64,000 nucleotides of DNA, from positions 24,674,058-24,738,057 of the forward strand of contig OZ005689.1 of NCBI GenBank assembly GCA_963930775.1, read 5' to 3'. A program made the position numbers and the translations under genes. Shown one piece after another: positions 45,813-55,865 of this stretch. How positions within the stretch are numbered: the first letter of the stretch is position 1; every line of letters begins with the position of its first letter. Under the pieces are notes generated by a model, which saw only the letters and a program-made list of their open reading frames with translations, had not been told where the DNA came from and did no database searches. The DNA is from Cliona cf. orientalis (taxonomy: Eukaryota > Porifera > Demospongiae > Clionaida > Clionaidae).

Positions 45813-45942
45813 GATATCATTGCAATTTCCGATTTCCGACTCGGCACCATGGATTTACTGGAGGAGCCCCTGCTAACTAGTGCTATAGGAAGTTTAGTTC
45901 CTTATCACATGCCAGGTCATGCAGCTTTAGGAAATCTCTATG
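45813..45942 (+). CDS. Candidate exon, unrecognised
   Basis: Acceptor CTCTTTACAG, donor TATG/GTATCC. Forty-three codons are open, with an internal ATG in good context (ACCATGG, 45849) followed by DLLEEPLLTSAIGSLVPYHM. It is either an internal exon or a first coding exon starting at that ATG. No next exon was identified. Confidence 0.35.
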
Positions 45943-46204
45943 GTATCCTTGTATGGTCAGAGTGTCGGTACAAGTATAGTTTCTATATACCCCTATATAG
46001 CCCAGTTGTGCAAATATGCCAATTGTGCAAATAAAGTGTGCACATGGGTTATGAGCCACTGATCATGAGCACATGGACGACCTAATCGTATACACACACA
46101 TAAGTACAGCAATTGAATAATTTATGTGGGGCTTAGCTTCGGCTCACCCCAATTATTACAGTTACTATAGTTAAAAATTTTGGTTGCTAGGTAACTACCA
46201 ACAA

Positions 46205-46235
<31 letters not shown>

Positions 46236-46316
46236 TCAACACCTCTTATCTGGATAGATGTGCACCCAAGGAACAGCTCCACAGGGAGCACCCAGTGTGC
46301 CACACACACACACGCA

Positions 46317-46478
46317 TACTGTATGGCTGTTTTCGTTGAATAAATTTCGCGGTTCCTGCCCGGTATGGGCGCGCGATCGTGGGCGTTGGAAATTTTCGTT
46401 GAATAATTTTCGTGGAAGGAGTTGTATCCGCGAAAACAGCGAAAATTAAGTCCCACGAAATTGAAGTGCTATACGGTA
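46317..46478. mobile_element. MITE with TA-C-GTATGGC ends
   Basis: TACTGTATGGC is inverted, with two mismatches, as GCTATACGGTA. The interior holds repeated TTTTCGTTGAATAA, TTTCGCG and CGCGAAAA. Similar CGAAAA-rich interiors occur at 19149 and 61675. Confidence 0.65.
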
Positions 46479-46481
46479 GTA

Positions 46482-46632
46482 GTTACATGACATTGAGGTG
46501 CATGGTCGAGTGCACCCCAATTAACTGATTTGTTGGTAGTTGACATCCGTTCATCACTGGCCTACTTTATGATGATCCATCCCATTCCAGTATAAAAACT
46601 TTGGTTGCTATAGGCAACTACCAACAAACACA
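46482..46632 (-). mobile_element. Double-hairpin element, copy 3 (hairpin 2 truncated)
   Basis: The reverse complement shows GTTTGTTGGTAGTTGCCTAT and GGTGCA. Hairpin 1 arms are intact, while hairpin 2 has lost part of one arm. A further solo 5' end lies at 46166-46206. Confidence 0.8.
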
Positions 46633-46839
46633 CACACACACAGAAATGACCCACTGTAAGCACTAGAACTGGAAACAGTGTCATACACATGCACTTAGGA
46701 GTGTTGTCATAAACATTAGAACGCTAAACAGTGTCATACACAACATGCATGCACTGCACACACACACATGCACACATCCATACACACACATGTAGGTACA
46801 GGGTTACTTAAGCAGCTAGTACAATGTACATGTAGTTTG

Positions 46840-46925
46840 AGTAGTTCCCTCTGCTCAAAGATCAATCCAACTAAAGTAGCCACCATTCTGCAGTCAATCT
46901 CCATTCCAAGAGTGGTCATCAGGTA
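46840..46925 (-). CDS. Candidate exon duplicated in inverted orientation at 49384
   Basis: After TATAGGCAG it reads MTTLGMEIDCRMVATLVGLI and then FEQRELLK. The plus-strand copy (49384-49492) starts after the same TATAGGCAG. No donor is clear on this copy, so the exon end is uncertain. Confidence 0.4.
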
Positions 46926-46960
46926 CTGCCTATAGAGAGATAGACTATGGATCCATGACT

Positions 46961-47000
<40 letters not shown>
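46961..47000. repeat. (CA)n microsatellite
   Basis: About 20 CA units, one of many along the 37-63 kb interval. Confidence 0.95.
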
Positions 47001-47002
<2 letters not shown>

Positions 47003-47054
47003 TAAATGACATTTAATTGGAGTGCTCTCAGCACTCTTCTGAGAGGGTATATAT

Positions 47055-47437
47055 TGCTAAATAGTCTTCCTATTTGCCCTTACTCCTCAGTTTGACAATA
47101 GTTAGACACAATGTTTCACCCTTAGGGCTTCTTCAGGTGCAAAATGCAAAAGTGACAAGATTAATGTAAATTAAGCGTGTAAATGGAGTTCTGTGCATGC
47201 GTGCGCTATCTTGGCAATCGCCATCCCCTGTCAGTGTTCAATGGATCGGAGGAACTGTCTCACTCTCTGCTATCTTGATGGCTTCTCGATCAACATGATC
47301 TTTAGCTCTCCGAACTATCTTGGCTGAGAACGGGATCTCTGGTACTGCTTCTCCGTTGTGCTCGGTGCCAAAGTGGGCTCCCAATGGGTCTGCATGTCTA
47401 GCTAAGGAGTAAGGGCAAATAGGAAGACTATTTAGCA
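47055..47437 (-). mobile_element. Penelope-like 3' tail with 33-bp perfect inverted ends
   Basis: 47055-47087 and 47405-47437 are exact reverse complements. On the minus strand a short frame ends DHVDREAIKIAESETV, resembling the C-terminus of PLE endonuclease proteins, followed by CCTGAAGAAGCCCTAAGGGT, a motif type seen in PLE 3' regions from general knowledge. It is distinct from the 34960 element. Confidence 0.5.
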
Positions 47438-47438
47438 T

Positions 47439-47632
47439 TAATTGGAGTGCACGAGATGCATGATCGAGTGCACCCTAATTAATGTCATGTAACTGCATTG
47501 TTGGTAGTTGACCTCCGTTCATCGTTCATTCGTTCATCGTTGGCCAACTTTATGATGATCCACCCCCTTCCTGTAGCTGGCAAATTACCTATAAAACTTT
47601 TGTTGCTAGGCAACTACCAACAAAACAAACAC
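47439..47632 (-). mobile_element. Double-hairpin element, copy 4
   Basis: Abuts the 47437 terminus. GTTGGTAGTTGCCTAGCAAC in reverse complement, hairpin 2 arms ATTAATTGGAGTGCAC / GTGCACCCTAATTAAT. Contains a CGTTCATTCGTTCATCGTT local repeat. Confidence 0.85.
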
Positions 47633-47648
47633 ATGTACACATGAATAG

Positions 47649-47815
47649 TAGTTGCATGACATTAATTGGGGTGCACAGATGGGTGGTCAAGTGCACCCTG
47701 ATTAATGTTATGTAACTGACCTGTTGGTAATTGACCTCATTGGTCCACTTTATGATGACCCACCCCCTTCCAGTAGCTGGCAATTTAACTTTGGTTGCTA
47801 GGTAACTACCCACAC
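47649..47815 (-). mobile_element. Double-hairpin element, copy 5
   Basis: Lies 17 bp from copy 4 in the same orientation. Hairpin 2 arms CATTAATTGGGGTGCAC and GTGCACCCTGATTAATG, with wobble-type mismatches. Confidence 0.85.
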
Positions 47816-47972
47816 ACACACACACATATGGCAGTACAGCTTACACAAAGGGTGGGATAGATGTCCTCAGATACTATACCCCTAAGTTGGCCTTGGCAGA
47901 TTATGCTTATAGCATAACAGAGGTGGAAGGCCTAGAGCATTATGTTGGCATAATAATAACAACAATACTACT

Positions 47973-48765
47973 TTAGACCCTCTGAATTAAATGGAAGACA
48001 GCATGTGCTTGCAAGCTACTGCTTGCCCAGACCCTGTGAACATATAATATATATATAGGGGGTGAGGAATGTCTTTGGGGTTGTATATTGCCATAACTGT
48101 GCTTTCTTTTAATCTTCTGATCTAGAGGCAATACTGTGGTATCATCATACTGTTGTGCTGTGTGTGTGTGCCCACTTACCAGCGAGCGGGAGGTGACTGG
48201 AAGCGATTCGACCGGAGGCAAAGAAGTATTTTTTCTCGGCACCAGTGGACTTTGGCGTTATAACAGACACCCCACTGACACGGCTAGCTATGGCCCCAGC
48301 CGCGACTAAAGTACGCTGCTTGAAAAGGACGGCAGGGCAGAATTATGTACATGCACTTACATTAGTCTCGCGCGCCAGCCCCTCCTACCCAAAGCGGGAG
48401 AAAGGGTCTGGTCAAATGCCTATAGGGCCCATGTCCCCGCGCACTGTATAGTGCGCGCCAATCAGATGCACGGAATAAAGTCACATGACTGCGCGGGCAT
48501 GAAAGGAATGCAAATTAATGATTGTGCGCGTGCGCAATCGTGCCCCAGTACAATGGAATGTTAATTTAGTTTTACGTTTCTTATTCACGCACACCAGAAA
48601 TACGTGACGTCATGCATTCCTCGGCGACACGGGCCCTATATGCATTTGACCAGACTCCTTCTCTCCGCGTGCGTGAAAGGGGGCTGGGGACGAGACTACA
48701 CTTACATAAGGTGGTCTGGTGAACACTAAAGAGCGACTTTCTGGAGTTGATGTTATCCGAGGGTG
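47973..48765 (-). CDS. Three-exon candidate gene interrupted by a MITE in intron 1
   Basis: Exon 48765-48706 (HPRITSTPESRSLVFTRPPY) ends at GTAAGTG. Exon 48315-48180 reads RTLVAAGAIASRVSGVSVIT and then PKSTGAEKKYFF, bounded by CTTTTCAAGCAG and GTAAGTGG. Exon 48121-47973 reads QKIKRKHSYGNIQPQRHSSP and runs to TAA. Phases agree (0, 1). An alternative first exon starts ATG at 48825 (MSQQKHNTIEHMHILIASSW) but is out of phase with exon 2. The MITE at 48363-48698 occupies most of intron 1. Product unrecognised. A plus-strand exon over 48248-48310 is the competing reading. Confidence 0.45.
48363..48698. mobile_element. MULE-type MITE with 9-bp target duplication
   Basis: The ends TAGTCTCG and CGAGACTA are inverted, with imperfect pairing for about 60 bp (GGTCTGGTCAAATGC against GCATTTGACCAGACT). 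CACTTACAT flanks both sides (48354-48362 and 48699-48707), a perfect 9-bp target duplication typical of Mutator-like elements. Solo ends lie at 9297 and 16233, and probably 3199 and 23850. Confidence 0.9.
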
Positions 48766-48930
48766 CTTTCCAGGAGGAGGCGATTAGGATGTGCATGTGC
48801 TCTATGGTATTATGTTTCTGTTGTGACATGGCGTCGACGGTAATCGATGATGCGCATGCGCAAGGAGTGAGTGAGCGAAGCGAGCTTACTCCTTCTGGAC
48901 ACCTTTCCCACCTATGTGTAGCTGTACTGC

Positions 48931-48960
<30 letters not shown>

Positions 48961-48961
<1 letters not shown>

Positions 48962-49147
48962 TTGTTGGTAGTACGCTAGCAACCAAAGTTTTTATAGGCG
49001 ATTTGCAGGCTAGGAAAGGGGGTGGGTCATCTTAAAGTTGGCCAATGATGAACGGAGGTCAACTACCAACAAACCAGTTACATGACATTAATTAGGGTGC
49101 ACTCGACCATGCATCTCGTGCACTCCAATTATTGTCATGTAACTACT
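48961..49147 (+). mobile_element. Double-hairpin element, copy 6
   Basis: (TG)n, then GTTTGTTGGTAGTACGCTAG to ATTGTCATGTAACTACTG, then (TG)n. Hairpin 1 GGTAGT pairs with CAACTACC; hairpin 2 is one base shorter on one arm. Confidence 0.9.
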
Positions 49148-49383
49148 GTGTGTGTGTGTGTGTCATCCATAGTGGCCAGTTATTGCTATCTCTCTTCGGT
49201 AGCAGTTACCATAGCGACAGAAATTTCAACCCCTAATTCTGTAAGAACAGAAAGTGATCGATGATCAGTAGGATGTTAACGGGCTATGGCAACTGCTACC
49301 AAATTAGTTAGATGGTTCTACTCGCTGCTGCGCCGCTTCGTAGAACATGAGAAACCACCATTTAACTAACATATTATAGGCAG

Positions 49384-49492
49384 TACCAGATGACCACTCT
49401 TGGAATGGAGATTGACTGCAGATTTGGTGACTACTTTAGCTGGATTGATCTTTGGTGAGCAGAGGAAACTACTAGCTGCTAAAAAAAGCAAG
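49384..49492 (+). pseudogene. Frameshifted copy of the 46840 exon
   Basis: Begins MTTLGMEIDC like the minus-strand copy, then one extra T shifts the frame. The shifted frame reads LVTTLAGLIFGEQRKLLAAK and ends at AAG/GTGAGT. The copy is probably disabled, unless splicing differs. Confidence 0.4.
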
Positions 49493-52311
49493 GTGAGTCG
49501 TGTGTGTATATATACGCTATATGCCTCCAGACGGCCACACACTAAGCAAAATTGTCCAGCAAATTGAAGCTACAATGCATAGTAGGGCCACACAAATTGT
49601 AGTGCAAGTGCCCCCATAATAGCGCAGATTGTTATTCTAAGTAGTTAACGCACACAGCCCTCAAACATTGCAAATGCATGGCCTCCCTAGGAAACACTTG
49701 AGGAGGCATATCTTTAAATCAGTGGTGTGAATAAAAAAAATCTCTGCATCAAAGTTCTATTTTTGAACCATTCTGCGTGCCCACATAAAAAATTACAGTG
49801 ACATCTACTCCCCGGAACCCCAATAATTACACTCTCTCTAATATTTTAGTGTGTTATTTTGTGGAAAGGTCGGCCATGTCACTATACTAACTAATAGAGG
49901 GGGGGGGGGGAGATGGCCAGGGAGGGAGGAAGGAGGGTGCCAATCTGCCCAGTCACAAAAGGGTTGGGTTAGAACAATAGGTATCGTTGTCAAATTGTCC
50001 AGGTATATACAGACAGATGTTTGTAGGGGATGAAAGAAGTGATTATCTAATTTGCTACTGCATCCTTCACTTTGGCTACTAGTCCCTGGACTGATCATGA
50101 GTAGCCAATTTTTGCTATAGTTTCCTATGCAACCAGCTGTTACTGATCAGTAATATCTTTGTGAAATGGCTACAAGATTTTATAGCCTTCAGGAACTCCT
50201 GTGAGTACTGCTGTAGTAAGTTTAAGCAGCTAGACCTCTTTATCGTGGTAATTTTAGAGAAGTATTAGTCTGTTTGGGAGTCTGTACCTTGTGCTGCTAT
50301 CCAACCAAACTGCAAACACCTCCGACACTCTTGTTACAATGTAGTTCGTTGGTGAAGCTATTGGGAATTGTACCATACAGATCAAGGCACCACTCACTTG
50401 TATACATCCAGCAGAGCTTAGACAGGTGTAGTCTTGAAGGGTCAGTGACTGATGCATGGGTTGTGAATAGCAACGGCGAGGGAGATTCATTGTATATTAC
50501 ACTAAAATTTTCAATATTTTAGGGGGGGGGGAACTCCAAGCTGTCACCAAATTATCTATATGGGATATGCTGACTCCATATGTAATATGGCTGAGTGTGG
50601 GATTGTGGTGTGATCTGCTGGGAGTCTGTAAACAGAATGCTGGACTGACCTTTGGCCTAAAATTTTCCCACAAAATTTTAATTTGTATGTCAAGGGTGTA
50701 AGATAATAGTAGCTGCATGTCACAATAATGTAATTGGTGGGAGTCTGGAGGATAATTGTGTAGTCTAGGTGCATACAAGGTCACATAATATTAGCTATTG
50801 TGAGGGTTTGTATTGAATTTTTGATGCTCTCTTTAGAGATTATGCCTTCAAGTTGGGTCTATTTATTATAGCACGGCCTTAAGCTTTTCTACCAAAATCA
50901 TCCACTTTTCCTTACTTGAGCAATTCCCCTAACTACTGTTGAACAACCACTATGCGCATAAAAATTATCCACCACTGGAATGTCATATTCTAATATACCC
51001 GTCTCCAACCAAAATCTACTACGCTCTATGTCATAGGGTGTGGGGGTGGAGTAGAGGATGGGATATTAGCTGCTTGCATTGGCTTTCTGCAGAACGTGGC
51101 ACTTAAGCATGATGTTGGCCGGGGCCAAACCCTATAGGACATACAAAAACCGTTCACTCACCGGTTACAGGGTAGTGAGCTAACCAACTCTTGAGACTAG
51201 AAACAATCACAGCATGTCACATACATACACACACACTAGCACTCTCTTCTTCCTACAGACACTGGAAAATTGCTCATATTACTTTGGGCTAAATTTGAGG
51301 TCAGATGCCAGTCCAGTCCGTCCAGTAATCCATTCCAGTAGTCCAGTCCACTGTTGATGGACTCCCTGATTGAGTGATTGTGCCTTGGAAGCCATACACT
51401 AGGTGGCCCTGAACATCAGTTCACAGGGTCAGGTGTCAGATAACTCTCTTCAGGTAAAATATAGCAGTTTTCAGTTCTCATGATCATTCCTCAGGGTCCG
51501 TCCAATGTCTGTCTACAGAGCTCGAGTGTTGAAAGTCTCAAAGCGAAAACCATCAGCGCATGTGCAAGAGTTACGGTTCTGTGTGTTCATGTTGCACTAA
51601 CCACAAGCATGCTTCAGGCAAGAATATCTAAGGATCAAAGAACTAACTGGTCCCTCAGCGACCCTATAGGGGCATGCGCCTATATATCAATGTTGCACTC
51701 GGGCCCTTAGGCCACTTCACACCCTCAGGTTTTAAAATGCCATACATCCCTCGCACTGGTGCTATTACACTGGACCCATATCAGGAGTCTGTTTTACACA
51801 CCACACACATGCACACACACACACACACACACCAAGGACCTATAGACCCTATAGGAGTCTATATGTATGTTGTCAGCCCCGCCTACCTACCCTTGCATCG
51901 CAGAAATTAATATTGTGTGGAATAAAATTCTGCTGGCTTTATGTAATAACACGCGACAAAAAAAACTTACCCGTGAGAGGTGGGGGCGATAAAGGCGAAA
52001 CTTTTCTCCCAGGCAAAATTTTTTTGGCTATAATATGGGTATGGATATGGGTATATTGTGATTTGTACGCAGAAATGGTACAGGATCAACAGAAACTAAT
52101 GTTAGATACTAATAGTGCGTGTAGGTTAACGTTAGTCCATGGGTACAAAATTTTGCGTTTGGGGGACAATCCACAAAAACTAATATCAAGATTACTACCC
52201 ACAAAAAATAATCACCTTAAGGTATACGATCATTTTTGAAACTCGACTTACATGTATGTGGTCTTTGTGTGTGTGTGTGTGTGAGTGAGTGTGTATGTGT
52301 GTGTTTGTTGG
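49493..52311. other. Mostly non-coding, with one repeat copy
   Basis: 50216-50470 is a copy of the 32940 repeat. A tiny first-exon candidate at 50166-50200 reads MATRFYSLQELL and ends at GTGAGT, with no partner found. G-tracts lie at about 49898-49910 and 50521-50530, with a (CA)n run at 51807-51832 and TG repeats at 52265-52310. Confidence 0.4.
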
Positions 52312-52499
52312 TAGTTGCCTAGCAACCAAAGTTTTTATAGGCAATTTGCCGGCTACAGGAAGGGGGTGGGTCATCACTAAGTAGGTCAATGATGAAAGGA
52401 GGTCAACTACCAACAAACTAGTTTAACTTACAAGACATTAATTAGGGTGCACTCAACCATGCATCTCGTGCACCCCAATTATTGTCATGTATCTACTAT
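52312..52499 (+). mobile_element. Double-hairpin element, copy 7
   Basis: TTGGTAGTTGCCTAGCAACC to TGTCATGTATCTACTATG, bounded by TG-rich sequence. Hairpin 1 arms TTTGTTGGTAGTTG / CAACTACCAACAAA are perfect. It lies 47 bp from the gypsy LTR. Confidence 0.9.
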
Positions 52500-52546
52500 G
52501 TGTGTATGTTTGTGTGGGTGTGAGGGTGTGTGCGTGCGCATGCATG

Positions 52547-52760
52547 TGTAATATGTTCTTGGGTTCAACTTTTATACAATGTAGTGAGATCTGACTACAC
52601 ACAAACCAAGCAGTGCTTTTATAGGGCAAGGATGAGGGACAGACTGACAGAGCATGAGACAGGGTGATAATAGGTAGCACAAAGGAACAATATACACAAG
52701 ACATAACTAATAAGTGAACAACACATGATTCAATGGATCAGTTTAGATTACAATGTTACA
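52547..52760 (-). repeat. Gypsy 3' LTR, 214 bp
   Basis: On the plus strand it runs TGTAATATGTTC to ATGTTACA, with TG/CA ends. It differs from the other LTR at two positions, both transitions. A purine-rich tract, AAGAAGGGGAATGA, on the minus strand directly precedes it and serves as polypurine tract. Confidence 0.95.
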
Positions 52761-52792
52761 TCATTCCCCTTCTTGGAGAGAGCGTCCTCGCT

Positions 52793-55700
52793 CTAAAGTT
52801 CATCTGAAGAATCAGATTCAGAGAAGGTGATAACAGTTCCATACCAATCAGGTGGTCTGCGTTGTCTGGTAGACCTGCGGAGCGGCGGGGCATCTTCCTC
52901 CTGATTGGGGTCACTAGCACTTTCGTTCATTTCTGTGCTGTTCTCAGACTCGCTTTGCTCATCGGCCTCCGATTCAGATAGTGACCATGTGGGGTCTCCC
53001 CGCTCAGTATTGTACTGCACTTGCACATCTATCAAGATATCATCGTCACTATTTGACTGTGTTTTGCTGTCTGGCACTTTGCTTTCAATTGGGGGTGTAG
53101 GTTTCGATGGAGCAGAAGGCGTGTGCTTCCCATAGTAGGGCTTCAACCGATTTGAGTGCACTATCAACCTTTTGCGGGAAATGCCATCATACTGAACTCT
53201 GTAGACAGCTCTATCCAGGACCTTAATCACAGTATATGGTCCTCGCCATGGCCGATGAAATTTTGGAGAACATCCTCTAGGGACTGCTGGGCAATGAAGC
53301 CACACCTTTTCTCCTACCGAGTATTTTCTATCATCGCTGCTTCGGTCATATACTGCTTTCTGTCTATGTTGCTCTCGGTTCATTCTTGTGCGAACTCAAT
53401 CATAGGCTTGTGAAATGTTCTCTTTGAGATTCTGGGTGTATGCATTCCCCCTGGGCTCATCTGTCTTGTTTGGGGTGAGATTGAGCATAATGTCCACTGG
53501 TAGCCTGGCCTCGCGTCCTATCATCAGTAGGCTGGGTGTCTCTCCGGTAGTTTCATGCACACTAGTCCGGTAGGCAAATAGAAGTGTGGGTAGCTTGAGA
53601 TCCCAATTGTGCTCATCCTCTCTCGCTGCAATACTGAGCATGCTCAGGAGGGTTCTGTTAAAACGCTCAATTAAGCCATCCGATTGAGGATGATATGGGG
53701 TGGTGCGAGTTTTGTGGATACCCAAGAGGCGACACATTTCTTTTATCAGTGATGCCTCGAAGTTTCTACCTTGATCTGTGTGGAGACATTCAGGCACCCC
53801 AAACCTGCAGATGAATTCATTAACTAGTAGGTTAGCAATAGTTGTGGCTTCCATATTCGGCATTGGATAGGCTTCTTTCCATTTTGAAAAGTAATCTCCA
53901 ACAACCAGTATGTATTTGTTGTTTCTGGCTGTGGTTGGTAGAGGCCCAAGGATATCCATGGCGATCCGTTCCATTGGTTTGCTTGTCACCGATAGCTGCA
54001 TTGGAGCCCGTGGTTTCTTGGTAGGAGCTTTTCTAGATGAGCAGAGATCGCACTGACGACACCAGTCTTCCACAGTCTTCTGTAGATTTACATAATAAAC
54101 ACGAGACCGCATCTTTTCATAGGTCTTGTTGGCACCCAAGTGGCCACCAGTAGGGCTATTGTGCAACTCTGTCAATACGTCGGGCACCAAGCATGTGGGG
54201 AGGACAAATTGGAGTCGTTGATTGGCTCCGTTACCCGGTATATCTTTCCAATGACGGTACAAGACTCCCTCCTGTAATGTCAGCTGGGATCTCTGGTTCC
54301 AAAGTGCTTTCAGATAGTGACTGCCATCTTTTGGAAATCTTGATGGGACCGAGTTCTTCTCCAGCCATTGAATAACCACTCTTAGGTCTTCATCCGAGTA
54401 TTGATGTTTCCGGAGGTCTGTGGGGCTCCATTTGAGCAGCCAAGTGTCACTACACTGAGCCAAAGCAATCAAATCAGGCTCTTCTATTGGTGACCTGTCT
54501 TCTGCATCTTTTCCGCATTGACTACACGGGCTCCTCGAGAGAGCATCAGCATTAGTATGCTGCCTTCCTGGGCGGTGCTCAATCTCCATGTTGTACTCGG
54601 ATAGAATCTCCAGCCACCTGGCCACCTGGCCCTCTGGTTGCTTGAAGTTCCGTAGCCATTTGAGGGCATTGTGATCCGTGCGGACCACAAAGCGTTGTCC
54701 ATATAGGTAAGGACGGAAATGTTGGGCACCCCATATCAGCGCAAGCAGCTCTCGGCGGGTGGCGCAGTATTGCCTCTCTGCTTTCGAGAGGGTTCTGCTG
54801 GCATATGCAATCACATATTCACGGCCATCAATATTTTGGGATAGGATAGCTCCTAGTCCCTCTCCACTTGCATCGACATCGAGGATAAATTCTTGACTGA
54901 AATCAGGGAATGCCAAAATGGGTTTTGTAGTGAGCTGCTGTTTCAATTGTGTAAAGGCGCTTTCACATTCTGGTGTCCATGACCATTTTCGTCCAGCCTG
55001 TGTCAGACGATGCAGGGGTGATGCTATTTGTGCAAAATTCTTCACAAATCGTCTGTAATAAGAGGCCAGACCAAGAAACCTCTTGAGCTCTTTGCTATCT
55101 GTTGGGGTCTTCCACGCACTGATGCACTGTACCTTGGCAAGATTAGCTCTTACTCCCTCACAAGAGATGGTGTGCCCCAGGTAATCTACTGACTTCTGTA
55201 GAAGGTGGCACTTGGCAGGCTTTATTTTCAGATTAGCATCACGTAGACGGGTAAACACATCCCGTAGATGGTGAAGGTGCTCCTGCATTGTCTGGCTGAA
55301 AATAATAATGTCGTCGATGTATACCAGACAAGAAGTCCAATGTAGGCCTGCTAGCACCCGTTCCATTAGGCGTTGAAAGGTCCCCGGAGCATTGCAGAGC
55401 CCAAAGGGCATCACACAACTGGAACAGGCCGAAGGGTGTGGTAAATGCTGTTTTCTCCTTGTCACTGGGCTCCACCTCCACTTGCCAGTATCCACTGGCT
55501 AGGTCTAGGGTTGAGAACCACTTGGCTCCGTGGAGGGTGTCAATGGTGTCGTCAATCCGGGGCAAAGGCTGAGCATCCTTTTTGGTGACCTCATTAACTT
55601 TTCTGAAGTCAACACAAAATCTTGTTGTGCCATCCCTCTTACGCACCAATACAATCGGGGATGCCCGTGGTCCCTCAGCAGGTTCAATGATTCCTTGTGT

Positions 55701-55865
55701 TAGCATGTCATCCAATAACCCACGCACATGTTGACGCTGCTGAATGGGCAAACGCCGTACTGGTTGTTTGATTGGTTGCGAGTCTCCGGTGTTGATCCGG
55801 TGTTGGATCAGACTGGTGCGACCTAGATCCCCTCCGCCAGTTGAGATTACGTCAGAGAACTCCAT
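52793..55865 (-). pseudogene. pol: Gypsy pol: RT, RNase H, integrase, with breaks
   Basis: Encodes the replication and insertion enzymes of a Ty3/gypsy element. Visible in order: RT (FSTLDLASGYWQVEVEP, then YIDDIIIFS with catalytic DD), RNase H (DVDASGEGLGAIL, TDHNALKWL), integrase zinc region (HLGANKT ... CRQCDLC), core (MDILGPL, HTDQGRNFE, HPQSDGLIERFNR) and GPY/F-like WRGPYTVIKVLDRAVY; no chromodomain. Breaks: a -1 frame change from the gag-protease frame near 55850-55865, a frame change near 55411-55418 in a short TG run before the MPFGL motif, and an in-frame TGA at 53396-53398 between integrase core and C-terminus. The first could be a programmed shift; the others are disabling. Intact catalytic residues elsewhere indicate recent death. 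Confidence 0.95.

Noticed and set aside
48245..48451. Plus-strand protein starting near 48245
   Set aside because: It runs into the MITE; the opposite strand has longer coding with two good splice sites and phase agreement, though the plus exon at 48248-48310 is not excluded.
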